A DNA stretch of 64,000 nucleotides from Vombatus ursinus (lineage: Eukaryota > Chordata > Mammalia > Diprotodontia > Vombatidae). How positions within the stretch are numbered: the stretch's first letter is position 1; each line of letters begins with the position of its first letter. The notes beneath the pieces were generated by a model that saw nothing but the letters and a program-made list of their open reading frames with translations, did not search any database and was not told where the DNA came from. The stretch covers positions 7,093,048-7,157,047 of the forward strand of contig NW_020954626.1 of NCBI RefSeq assembly GCF_900497805.2, read 5' to 3'. Positions 1 to 10,424 of the stretch are shown one piece after another. The translations under genes were made by a program, and so were the position numbers.

Positions 1-195
1 CCTCAAATGCTATAGCTGTGTGACCTTAGACAAGTCACTTAACCTCTCCCTCAGTTTCTTCATCTGCAAAATGGGGATAATATCACCTACCTGCCAGAGT
101 TGTGGTGAGGATCAAAGGAGATAATATATGTAAAGTGCTTTCCAAACTTTAGAAGTGCTACATAATTACTAACTGTTATTGTTGCTGTTGTTATT
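1..195 (+). repeat. CORE-SINE (MIR/MON1-like), cut by window start
   Basis: It shows the box-B-proximal GTGTGACC, the AAGTCACTTAACCTCT segment, the CORE region with GAGGATCAAAGGAGATAATA, and the tail AAAGTGCTTTCCAAACTTTA typical of MIR-class SINEs. The 5' end lies outside the window. Confidence 0.8.
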
Positions 196-1090
196 AATTA
201 CCATGGGGCAAAATGTAGTAGAATGAAGTTTTGTCTTGGCCATTCCAAGGAGATCTTATTATTGAAGTACCAAAATTATTTTATCCCACAGCCACTTCAA
301 TGATGAGACATTCCCAGAGCTTTGGATGCCGCAGAGAATTATTATGAGGTTCAATTCATAGGAGAGGGATATATGGAGTACAGTTCTTTCTTTTTAAGAG
401 ATATTTGCTATCCTTATAACATGAATCGTATGCATTATAAAACTGATAAAGTATTCCCTAAAATGTCTCAGCTCTTCTCAAAATGACAAGTACTACACTG
501 GGGTTGAGAACACATTTCCTCCAATGAAAAGAACTTACTTCCCTAATGTTCTTCTTAGGGTTAAAAGAAAGGCTAAGCAGGATCCTTTGGGTACCTTTGT
601 CTTACCAAGTGCTAAGTCAAATAAGCATGCATGAGCTTGTTCTACTGTATGTGTTAAGTTTTAACTGCCTTTTGGTGAATATGTCACCTTAGAGTGAGAT
701 GTGACTTTAGAAACTTGACATAATTCTACCATGTTTCCATAAAGAGCCTAAAATTACCTTTAAATATTAAGTGTAAAGTAATAACAATAATAATATATAA
801 TAATAAAATAATTACTAATAAATAATAAGTATAAAGGACTACTAAAAACTAATAAGAAGTTCTCAAGATTATCTGACATGCCTCTTGATAAATATCACTA
901 ATGACAAAGTATTTTGACCTTTTAACGTGTGCCACTATGTTTATTTAATAAAGCAGACAAAGCTCTTTAAAATAGCAACAATTATAAAGAGTTTATTTGT
1001 TTAGTCATTAATCATATACAAAGAATCACTTCCCATTATAGGACTTGAAGAATCTCTACAAAACAAGAAACTATTCTGGATGTTGGAAGT
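196..1090. other. AT-rich intron, nothing recognised
   Basis: It contains an imperfect TAA-rich low-complexity patch at about 778-838. I see no gene or repeat that I can name. Confidence 0.5.
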
Positions 1091-1620
1091 TATACTTATT
1101 TATTTATTCAACAAACTTATTTATTAATACCTACTATGTACTGACTGCTGTGCTAGGGCCCAGAGATACAAAGAGATAAATGGTTGCTGCCCACAAGGAG
1201 GCTACATTTTAATGGGGGGGAGAGAGAACCAGATGTACACAAATAAGTCAGTATAAAATATAATTAAGCGAATGTGAAATAAAAGGGAGAGGGCCATAAA
1301 TATTAAGAAAGGGGTAAGAAAAGGCTTCATGTGGGAGGTAGAATGTGAGCTGAGCCTTGAAGCAATTCTGAGAGGCTGAGGTGAGAAGGGAGTCCATTCC
1401 AGTCATGAGGGACAGCCTATGCCAAGGCAGGAGACAATATTTAATGTATGGATAATGACAAGAATGTCAGTTTGGCTGAAACAGAGTTCTTTAAGGGAAT
1501 TAACAGAAAAGCAATCTGGAAAGATAGTTTAGGGTATCAGATCGCAAAGGGCTTTGAAGTTTATATTTTATCTTCAAAGCAATAAGAAATCACTAAAGGT
1601 TCTTGTGTAATGGTTGTGGT
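1090..1620 (-). repeat. L2 LINE 3' end, antisense
   Basis: It starts with the reversed L2 tail (TTATTCAACAAACTTATTTA, then CTACTATGTACTGACTG). It continues through GGCCATAAATATT, GGGAGTCCATTCCAGTCATG and the GGGCTTTGAAGTTTATATTTT block shared with the other antisense L2 copies at 9363, 10425 and 30085. Confidence 0.75.
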
Positions 1621-1624
1621 TTCC

Positions 1625-3315
1625 CTATAACTCATATGTAAAGAAATTAATCCTCAATATTTTACATTTTTCACACTTAATAGATTTTTTAAAAAATACA
1701 AAGCAAACAAATGTTAATTACTTTTATGGGTGATTATTATGAACTAAGAATAAGATATTTGTTTGGTTCCCTCCAGAATGGCTGTTTTTAGCTTCAAATA
1801 GTTTTCTAGATGAGTGTCTAATACTTGTAATTTCAGTCACGTTTTGATTAACCAAGTTCTAAATTAAAGCTTTCATAAAGCAATTGCCTAACCTAAATAC
1901 CATGACTACGAGGTTCTGGTTCTGAATTCATGAATAGAAATCATAATATTTATATAGGTTCAATTGTTTATATTTTCTTTTTTGTTTTTAATGTTGGGTG
2001 GTTCTGAAGGTAGGGCATTAATAATACAACTTAGAAAACATATTCTAGTACTATTCATAAATGTTTGTGTTTAGAAAGTGAAACTAAATATAATGGGTAT
2101 TCTTTTAGAATCATTTTTCCTATGAGAATACATGTGTATGTATGCTTTTTTAAAAGAATAATTTTGGTCCAAGGAATGGATGATAAATCAGATTTTTAAA
2201 AATATTCAATGAAATATAAACATTTATATTTTCATATCTGTTTCTGATGTTATATCTCCTTTTAGAAAAGACAATGGACAACTCTGCATCTTATCTTAAA
2301 TCTACTAAAAATATAGAATAGGGTTTCTTGAAAAAAAATTTTAGTTTCTTTATCACTAAGGGTCCTTACTAGGGACACTGGACAGACTGATCTTGTGTTG
2401 GCAAAAGTTGGATTAGATAACCTCTGAGATCTCTCCTAATTCTTGGATTATATGATTCTGGGTAGGAAAAAAGAGTCTGGATGAGATATTTTAAATAGTG
2501 GGGCAGTTTTACTAAATTTTTTGCAATACATTACAACCTTTGCTATAGTGGTAAAACAAAACAAAACAAATAGGTTATTACAAAAATGCATTTTTTTAAA
2601 TTGGAATTATTTTACTCAACTGTCTCCTATAGTCACTGTTATCAAAACTATTTTCTAGTTGCTTTTGATTGGAATAGTATGAAAAAAAGACGGGGGTGAA
2701 AGAGGGCTGTCACAAGACCTCAAGAAACAAGGGTCATGTTTTCCACTTTAATTCTTTTGAGGTTTGTATTTTCTCTAAGTTTCTTCTAAATAATTCCCTC
2801 CCCCAGTACAGCATCCTATAAAATATTAAAAAAAATAATTCTCAAAACTGCATTTACAATCAACTTGTAAAAATAGGCTGTCTGCTGCTTTATCATTTAA
2901 CTCTAATTTCAAGATTTCAAAGCAATTTCTGGGACACAAAAACAAGGAACAAAAAAATACATGAATCAGTTATTTCAGTCCAGTGATCCAGAAATCAGGA
3001 ATTTGAAAACACTATTTTCCTTTAGTTTATTGTGTGGGGATAGAACATTTTTCAAACATATCATGTAGGTTAGGTTAAACATCATGTATATAAAAATAAA
3101 AAAGATTTTAATGATCACATGTTTACAGGAAATTAAACTGACCCATTATCAAAAAATTAGGACAAAACACACATCTGCCAAACTATATGTTGAATCTCAG
3201 TGTATAAAAAAAGTGAAGGCTGTCCACAGTCTGGCGGCCACGTACCTTTCTACTCTTTTTTTTTTTTTTCAAATTGCTCCCCTTCACAAAATTATGTTCT
3301 AGACAAACTAGAAAG
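1625..3315. other. Intron, mostly unassigned
   Basis: AT-rich sequence. About 2370-2465 resembles the 3' part of a MIR or CR1-type repeat (GATAACCTCTGAGATCTCTCC followed by a TGATTCTG end). Nothing else is recognised. Confidence 0.4.
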
Positions 3316-3319
3316 CCCA

Positions 3320-3655
3320 GCTGTTTTCTGAATGAGACCTTCACCTCCTTCCTGGCACTGGCAAGTCTCTCATGCCTTAAAAACACTCCTCTCTCCCTCC
3401 TCTCAACTTTTACAAATTCTTGTCTGCCCTTCAAAGCTCAGTCAGGCACTATTTCCTTTAGGAAGATTTCTCTCCCTCCTCAGGTATTAATTAGTGCTCT
3501 TCGTTCTTTAATCTTCCCCATTAAACTTATTTGTGTACCTGATGTACATAACCAGCAGAACGTACAATCCTTAAGGGAATCAACTGTTTTGTCTTTAGAG
3601 ACCCAGGGCCTTGCACATAGTAGCTACTTAATAATTTTTTAAAAAATGTTAATGG
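3320..3655 (+). repeat. L2 LINE 3' end, sense
   Basis: The 3'-UTR order of L2 is recognisable: TTCAAAGCTCAGTCAGGCACT, a TTTCCTTTAGGAAGATTTCTC block, and the terminus CCTTGCACATAGTAGCTACTTAATA. Frames read across it are not coding. Confidence 0.75.
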
Positions 3656-3664
3656 CTAAAACCT

Positions 3665-3752
3665 AAATATATATATATATGTATATATACATACACACAT
3701 GTGTATATATATACATATACATATGTGTGTGTGTATATATATTTTAAATTAC
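3665..3752. repeat. TA/TG/CA microsatellite
   Basis: Imperfect alternating purine-pyrimidine tract of about 85 bases mixing TATA, CACA and GTGT runs. Confidence 0.9.
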
Positions 3753-3837
3753 CAAAGTAAATCAAAACAGGAATATCACCATATCTCTCATACTTTGTTA
3801 AGGACTGAACTTTGTTATAATGTCTTTTTTAAACACT

Positions 3838-4450
3838 AATTTTCTTATTATTTTATTTATTTTTAGTTTTCAACATTTATTTCCACAAGATTTTGAGTTC
3901 CAAATTTTCTCCCCATCTCGTCCCCCCCCCTTCCACCCCAAGACAGTGTGCATTCTTAATACCACTTCCCCTAATCTGCCCTCCCTTCTATCTCCCCCCA
4001 CCCACCTTCTCTTATCCCCTTCCTCTTCTATTTTCCTGTAGGGCAGGATAGATTTCTATACCCCATTGCCGGTATATCTTATTTCCCAGTTCCATGTCAA
4101 AACAATTTTTAACATTTGTTTTTAAAACTTTGAGTTCCAAATTTTCTCCCTTCCTCCCTCCTCACCCACACTCATTGAGAAGACAAGCAACTTGATACAG
4201 GTTATACATGTGTAGTCATGTAAAACACTTCCATAGTACTCATGTTGTGAAAAACTATATTTCCCTTCATCCTATCCTGCCCCTGTTTATTCTATTCACT
4301 CTTTTGACCCTGTCCCTCCTCAGAAGTGTTTGCTTCTGATTACTCCCTCCCCCAATCTGCCCTCCCCTCTATCATCCCCCAGCTCTCTTATCCCCTTCCC
4401 CCCTATTTTCCTGTAGGGTAAGATAGATTTCCATACCCAATTGAGTGTGT
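3838..4450 (-). repeat. HAL1/L1-type 3' tail region, antisense, with internal duplication
   Basis: Read on the minus strand, it has the TTTGGAACTCAAA-type segment and the GAAAATAGG...GGGGATAAGAG...GGGCAGATTGG blocks seen in sense at 63840-64000. The unit ending TTTTCCTGTAGGG(C/T)A occurs twice (near 4040 and 4420), so the 3' region carries an internal direct repeat. A shorter copy is at 7085-7440. Confidence 0.65.
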
Positions 4451-4529
4451 ATAAACACTAATTTTCTAAAGGCTATAAGCCTTGCTGGGGCTGGTAAGAT
4501 TTGATAGGGACCTAAAACCACTTTCATTG

Positions 4530-4700
4530 ATAAAAAAAAATAAAAGCTAATACAAATTAGGTTTTATCATTTACGAAGTGCTTTACACAAATTATCTTAT
4601 TTCATCCTTACAACAGCTTTATGAGGAAGGCCATACAGTAGTGGTACTATCATCATTTTACAGATGACTTGGCCAAAGTCACATGTATAGCTACTAAGTA
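4530..4700 (-). repeat. MIR/MON1-like SINE, antisense
   Basis: It shows the reversed CORE: GAAGTGCTTTACACAAATTAT, CATCATTTTACAGATGA, then a worn GGCCAAAGTCACATG and GCTACTAAG. Confidence 0.7.
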
Positions 4701-4744
4701 AAACTCACAGAATTTAGATTTGGAAGAGAACTCAGAAACCATTT

Positions 4745-4998
4745 AGTCAATGAGGAATTCTTAACCTGGGGTCCATGGACTCCCCACTTCCCCTCAAGGA
4801 GAGGTAGATAGATTTCAGGGGGTCTGTGAATTTATTTGTTATACAAATAAATTACATCTTTATCTTCACTAATCTCTGAGATTTAATGTTTCTGTCAATT
4901 ATGAAGGTAGGCAACAAGACATTGTTCTAAAAAGTGGTCCACAGGCTTCACCAGATTTTCAAAGGGATTCATAATACAAAAAAGAATCTTGACTGTCA
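4745..4998. mobile_element. hAT-like non-autonomous DNA transposon (tentative)
   Basis: The left part reads TTCTTAACCTGGGGTCCATGG and the right part ends AAAAAGAATCTTGAC, an imperfect inverted match. The interior CAGGGGGTCTGTGAA and TTAATGTTTCTGTCAATTATG recur in form at 54360-54570, where the two ends are again inverted (GGGTTTCTTAACC and GTTATGAACCCC). The family name is not certain. Confidence 0.4.
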
Positions 4999-5439
4999 CC
5001 TACCTGCCAAATCATTGTCCAGCCTCTGCCCCTGACAGCTGTTACAAAGTTTTCCCTCAACATCAAGCCTAATTTGTCTCTGTAACTTTCACCCATAGCT
5101 ACCAGTTATGCTTTCTAGTGTTAAACAGAATCACCCAAATTCCTCATCCATGTGACAGTCCTTGAAATGCTTTAACATGCTTCATTGACTCCTGATTATT
5201 TTCTTTTCTAAGTTGACCATCCCTAGGTTTCTTCCATCTATCCTTATGTGGTATGGAATCAGGGCCCTTCATAACCAAACTTTCAATATCCTATATTATG
5301 GCATCCATAATTGGATATAATGTTCCAGAAATAGCATGACCACAGAAGAGAACAGTGGAACTTTCACCTCCTTATTCCTGGAACATGTACCTTTTTGCAA
5401 TGCAGCTCAAGACTTCATTATTTTATTATTATTATTATT

Positions 5440-5757
5440 CAGCTGCCACATCAGACAGCTGATTCCTAGAGGAGAAGGGAAAGGACCTATTTATAAAACA
5501 CCTACTATGTGCCAGGCACTATGCAAACCTCTTTTTTTTCCTTTTAAACAAATATTATCTCATTTGATACTCCCAACCATACAAGGTAGGTGCTATTATT
5601 ATGTTCATATTACAGGTGAGGAAAATGAGGCAGACTGTGAGGTTAAATACTTTCTGAGGGTCACACAGCTACTAAATGTCCAGGTCTGTGAACTCAGGTC
5701 TTCCTGACTCCAGTCCCAGAACTCTAAGCTACCTCTGTGCCACCAGCTGCCTTTTCT
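5440..5757 (-). repeat. MON1-like CORE-SINE, antisense
   Basis: Full-length-looking: ACCTACTATGTGCCAGGCAC start, TATTACAGGTGAGGAAAATG, GGGTCACACAGCTACTAAAT, and the tRNA-like head CTACCTCTGTGCCACCAGCT. It splits the CR1/L3 copy, so it is younger than that element. Confidence 0.75.
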
Positions 5758-6179
5758 ATTGAGTGTTCAGTCCACTAAAATTCCCTAGATCTTTTTCAAA
5801 CAAAATTTTTTTCAGTCTCCAGTCACTGTCCAGGTGGGCTACCTCTGTAGACATGGGCCCTGCCCTCCTCACCACCACCAACATTGGCCAAATAGGTGCC
5901 CTGAGAGAAAGACAGAAGGAGTTATGTGCTGGGTGGGCCAAACTACTGTCACCACCTTAACCACAACTTATTCCTCCGACCAGAATGGAGGTAGCCTAGT
6001 ACTTTATGCAGAACAGCCCAGCAAACAGCACCATCCCTCAGGTGACTTCCAGACTGACCCCTGAAGCAATGGTCCAAGGGAGCAACTCCTGCAGAGACAC
6101 CAGCCCAGCCCCCACAGTCATCACTTGGAGAAGCAACCCTGCAGAGATATGACCTGGCAACTTCCTCCAGAGCAGTTAC

Positions 6180-6325
6180 CTACAGCTACAGCTACACGAG
6201 ATCTGGAAAACAGAGTTTTCGCCATCAAAGTGTTTGGAACTAAAAATGGTTCAGCATCAAAAATGAATATAGTTTTATCAATGAAAATGACATGAAATAA
6301 GCCTTTTTGTTTCAAACTAAGGACC
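6180..6325 (+). pseudogene. YBX-family (Y-box / cold-shock domain) retropseudogene fragment
   Basis: Across 6222-6320 the sequence aligns with the cold-shock domain start of Y-box-binding proteins. AAAGTGTTTGGAACT matches the TKVLGT codons, AAATGGTTC matches KWF, GAATATAGTTTTATCAATGA matches NGYGFIN, AAAATGACA matches RND, and a TTTTTGTTTCAAACT end matches VFVHQT. It needs about two frame changes and has a stop in the VFVHQ part, so it is dead. The GC-rich stretch before it (5850-6180) may be its worn N-terminal or 5'-UTR part, which I cannot prove. It ends where an L2-type 3' end begins. YBX1 and YBX3 are equally possible parents. LIN28 is less likely because its RNP1 surroundings differ. 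Confidence 0.6.
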
Positions 6326-6329
6326 ACTG

Positions 6330-6508
6330 GGCCTTTCCATCAGCCCTAAATCTGAATATTCCTATAAATGTTTTGTCTTCTGCCCAGGAGATTACAAACT
6401 CTTTGAAAGCTATGACCATCTTATTTTCCTATTTGTATTTCCAGAGCTTAGCATATTGCTTTGTACGTAGGAAACACCTGACAAATTCTTTTTCATTCAT
6501 TCATCATT
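6330..6508 (+). repeat. L2 LINE 3' end, sense
   Basis: The region after GGAGATTACAAACTCTTTGA follows the L2 terminus with GTATTTCCAGAGCTTAGCAT and a tail of ATTCATTCATCATTCA. It directly abuts the YBX-like fragment, and the two together interrupt CR1/L3. Confidence 0.7.
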
Positions 6509-6720
6509 CATATTGTACTTGTAAAAGTGAATTTTTGAACCCAAGTGTAAGACTTTTTACACTTAACACGACTGAATTTCATTATATTGAATCAACTTAA
6601 TGCTCTAGGCTTGCTCTAGGATCTTTTCTGGTCCTGATAGTCATCTAGGGTATGGAGCTATCTCTTTTATTCTATTTGTGCCATCTGCCAATTTTGATTG
6701 CCTTGAATGCACTGACAAAA

Positions 6721-7084
6721 AAAAATGTTAAAATTCAGGAAGCCAAGCACAAATCTCTCGACATACTACCAGAGATTGTGAAGTGGCAGAGCTAAGATTC
6801 AAACCCAGAGTTCTTTCAACTCTGCCACACAGCTGCCCCTGAATAATGAATGCAAAAAACTTAAAATATTTGGATAGCTAGAGAAATAGGTATCTTGAAC
6901 AGCTAACTGAATTTCTTGTTACCTCAAAGTTAACCAGAAAAACTGTTATCCCCAGTATGATGAAAATACCTTGCAAGCAAGGCCTGGCCGGATCTCTTTA
7001 TCCCTCACAGAAAGTATTACAGTTGTCTTATACTCAGAGGATATTTAATAAAAATTTCATGAATGAAAACAATTTGTAAATCAG
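6721..7084. other. Intron with a MIR scrap
   Basis: About 6775-6838 resembles the antisense tRNA-side of a MIR/MON1 SINE (GGCAGAGCTAAGATTCAAAC, CACACAGCTGCCCC). The rest is unassigned. Confidence 0.5.
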
Positions 7085-7440
7085 TTGACTTTCTTTTTTT
7101 TAAAGAATTGTTCTTTTTTTATTTTTTTTTAACATGTGCTCTTAAAACTTTGAGTTACAAATTTTCTCCCTTCCTCCCTCCCCACCCACCCTCATTGAAA
7201 AGGCAAGCAACTTGATACAGGTTATAGATGTGTAGTCATGCAAAACACTTCCATAGTAGTCATGTTGTGAAAAACTAAGTATTTTTCCCTTCATCCTATC
7301 CTACCCCCCATTTATTCTATTCCCTCTTTTGACCCTGTCCCTCCTCAGAAGTGTTTGCTTCTAATTATCCCCTCCCCCAATCTGCCCTCTCCTGTATTAT
7401 CCCCCTGCTCTCTAGTCCCTTTCCCCCCTTATTTTCCTGT
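7085..7440 (-). repeat. HAL1/L1-type 3' tail, antisense
   Basis: Close copy of the 4080-4440 block: AAACTTTGAGTTACAAATTT, AGTCATGTTGTGAAAAACTA, TTGACCCTGTCCCTCCTCAG, CCCCAATCTGCCCTCTCC. On the minus strand it ends in the A-rich tail represented by TTTTTTTATTTTTTTTTAAC. Confidence 0.7.
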
Positions 7441-7444
7441 ATCA

Positions 7445-8478
7445 GTTGGTTTTCTTACTGGAAATCTAGAAATACTTATATTAATGAAGATTATGTATTG
7501 TAAGATACCTGCTTATCAGATATTTTATTATTTAAGGTAGAAGAAATACGATAGGAAACAAAGGGATACATTACAGGACATCAGAAAAGGGGGTTGTGTT
7601 GAATACAAAATAATTATTTTCAGATTGCCATTCAAATGTTTTGGTCAAGCTGAATTTGTACATTTTAAACAGGTATATTTAGGAATTTGCTGCAGTCAGT
7701 ACAAAATAGCTTACAAGAGCAGATTGTCAAATTTACAATGTCAACATTTATACTTTAAAAATCAGCAAATACTACAAGTTAGAGCTTCATTTATTTTTTA
7801 GACTTAAGAAAGTGATTGGGAAAATACTAATAACACAAATTAAATTTAAAGGTATGTCCAGAGTACATTTTTTTTAAATAACAGAGAGCTAGGTGTTCAA
7901 AATTTATCAATACATCCCTGGTAATATTCTACTTAAAATTCTATCTATTGGATAAGTAAAACCAGTTTCTGTTAAGAATCCTTTATGATATAGTATGGGG
8001 TCTTATTTTAATATAATTAAAAACACAGCGAAAGCAAGTATTCAGCATTCAAGGCACAAACAGGATTCTTTTAACCTACTGGCCTCTGGTCACATTATTC
8101 TCTGTTAAACAGGGGGCAACTGCCAGATGCTATGACTAAAAATGGTCACAGATGGTCAGTTGTCCAGTTAACATAACACACTGCTTTCCCCATATCTTTT
8201 TAAAATTGTGAGTAGGATCTATGCTGCAGATGAAAAAAAAAACCTGACAATGGTCAAGGGGTCATTTGACCTAGTTAAGACTTAGGGTCAATTTGGCCAA
8301 AGTTAAACTATCCCTGAAAATAAAGCTAAATTCTTTTGATGCATTAAAAAAAGGATAAGTCTTACATTGTAATTTACAGGAAAGACTAAATCCTTAAATA
8401 GGAAGAAATATATTCCTATGAATCATGATAGGCAGAATTCTTCTTCTAATAGTAACAACAACAATAATAGAAGACTTA
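7445..8478. other. Intron, nothing recognised
   Basis: AT-rich sequence of about 1 kb without a repeat I can name and without coding signal. Confidence 0.5.
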
Positions 8479-8479
8479 T

Positions 8480-8715
8480 TTTTGTTGTTGTCCAGTCATT
8501 TCAGTCCTGTCCAGTTGTCCAGTGAGTTCAGTCCCATTTGGGATTTTCTTGGCAAAGAAACTGGAGTGGTTTGCCATTTCCTTCTCCAGCTTATTTTACA
8601 GATGAGGAAACTGAGGCAAACAGGGGTAAGTGACTTGCCAAGGGTCACACAGCTATTATGTATCTAGAGCACCATTTGAACTCATGAAGATGGGTCTTCC
8701 TGGCTCCAGGACTGG
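8480..8715 (-). repeat. MAR1-type SINE with RTE-like tail, antisense
   Basis: On the + strand it runs TTGTTGTTGTCCAGTCATTT, GGCAAAGAAACTGGAGTGGT, CTTCTCCAGC, ACAGATGAGGAAACTGAGGC, GACTTGCCAAGGGTCACACA and the tRNA-like head. This is the long SINE class whose 3' end resembles the RTE terminus at 28914. Confidence 0.85.
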
Positions 8716-9355
8716 TGAGAGGGGAAGTGTCTATCCAGATCCTACTCATTCTTCAAAGACCAATTCAAGATTCATTTCCATGAAATCTTCCCTGACTATT
8801 AAGAATCACACACAGAATATCAGAATTTTGGAGTTGGAAGTGAAATACCCTCTACTCCTGGGACATCTTCCTCTGACTGGGGGATGGCAAGATCCTCCCA
8901 GAGCCTCCATCTAAGGAGAGTATTCGGACTAGGCATCTCTTCATTTCCCAAGTCTCCTCTGGACTTTTCCACCATGCCCCAGAAACCTCTCCATCCAAGA
9001 AGATGACTTCAGCCCTAGAAGTTCCAGACTCACACCTTGGAAGTTGCCCCTGCTCTCCCTCTGATTGGAGGGCTCCTCCCAGCCATCTCTTCACTTCCCA
9101 CCTGCTTATGTTCCTCTGTGCCTCACCATAATGCCTGTCACCACTAACCTAGGCAGAACATCTTTCTTTTTTTTCCTTCCAATCCCCACTCTGGCCTTTT
9201 CAGTTTCCCTTTATATGCTGTCTTCTCCATCATGATGGAAGCTCTTGAAGGAGTTTCCCTTTCTATTTTGCTTGTATTTTTATCTCCAGAACTTTGTATA
9301 GTGCCTGGCATGCAGTAAAGGCTTAATAAATGCTTGTTCAATGAATGACTGACTG
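8716..9355 (+). repeat. L2-type 3' region, sense
   Basis: TTCTTCAAAGACCAATTCAAG and the terminus AGTGCCTGGCATGCAGTAAA followed by GGCTTAATAAATGCTTG and a GACTGACTGACA tail are L2 3'-UTR features. The pyrimidine-rich middle at 8870-9150 has parallels at 38110-38330. Confidence 0.6.
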
Positions 9356-9362
9356 ACATTTA

Positions 9363-9815
9363 GTCTAACTCAAGTCATCAAGCATTTATTAAGCATCTTC
9401 CATGTTGACAAGCACTGTGCTAAGTGCTAAGGATAGAAAGAAAGGCAAAAGACAATCCCTGCTGCCAAGGAGCTTGTCTTAGCTGGGGAGACAACATCAA
9501 AAACAACCATGCACAAATAAGCTATGTAAAGGATAAATTGAAGATAATCTCAGAGGGAAAGCACTAGCATTAAGGGAGAAAGGGAAAGACTTCTTGAAGA
9601 TGGGATTTTAGCTGGGATTTGAAGGAAGCCATGGAGGATAATCAGCGAAAATGCACAGAGCAGGGAGATGGAGCGTCTTAGGTGAGAAACAGCAAGGGAA
9701 GCCAGTGTCACTGGATCCTAGAGTATGTAGAGGGCAGTAAAGTATAAGATGACTGGAAAGGTGGGAAGAGATTAGTTTAGGAAGGCCTTTAAAAGCCAAA
9801 CAGAGGCCATGCTAC
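9363..9815 (-). repeat. L2 LINE, antisense
   Basis: Runs from CAAGCATTTATTAAGCATCT through TTTAGCTGGGATTTGAAGGA and GTCACTGGATCCTAGAGTAT to AGGCCTTTAAAAGCCAAACA. It is the same series as at 10425-11545. Confidence 0.75.
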
Positions 9816-9817
9816 CA

Positions 9818-9965
9818 CATAATATAGTCAGCATTTACATAGCACTTAAAACTTTTCAAAGAATGATTTGCTCAGGGTCACATAGTTAGTAAAAGTTTGA
9901 AGCAGGATTCAAAGTCAGCTCTTTCTGACCTCAAGTCCAATACTTTATGTCACTTTGCTCCTCCC
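9818..9965 (-). repeat. MON1/MIR-like SINE, antisense
   Basis: GCATTTACATAGCACTTAAA, CTCAGGGTCACATAGTTAGT and the worn head CAATACTTTATGTCACTTTG mark a reversed CORE-SINE lacking the middle. Confidence 0.65.
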
Positions 9966-10424
9966 AGGATAGCCATCTCTTTATTTCCCACCAGGTTGCC
10001 TAATCACCTTTAACATAACCCATTAATGGTCATCCAGCCTCAGCAGGAAAGTGTTCAAGGAGGGAGAACACACTACCTTCAAACAGTAGCCCGTTATATT
10101 TTTGGATAACACTGTTAATGAATTTTTCCTGATATCAAGTTTAAATTTGCTTCTTTGTAACTTCTACTCATTACTCTGGGTTCTGCCCTCTGGGGACAAA
10201 TGGAACAGGTTAACACTGCATTCTTTAAAATACTTCAACATAGCTATCATAAGCTCTCTGAGTTTTCTCTAGCTTAGAGTGTCAGTTCCTTCAGCCTATC
10301 CTCATATGGCAAAGACTCAATGTCCTCCCCCATTTTGGTTGCTTTATAGCTTACCAGTGTTTTTCCAAACTATGGCTCAGAGAATTAAATACAATTCAAT
10401 CTACACGAGTCTGATCAAAGCAAT

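Larger units (their letters stand above)
5000..6720 (-). repeat. CR1/L3 LINE, antisense, interrupted twice
   Basis: Three collinear blocks of one element: 5000-5440 (reverse strand carries the insertion-site-like motif GGAGGTGAAAGTTCCACTG), 5757-5850 (reverse strand GAAAAAGATCTAGGGAATTT TAGTGGACTG region), and 6510-6720 (TTTTTGAACCCAAGTGTAAG then GCCATCTGCCAATTTTGAT). The gaps are filled by a SINE at 5440-5757 and by the YBX/L2 insert at about 5850-6508. Confidence 0.7.
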
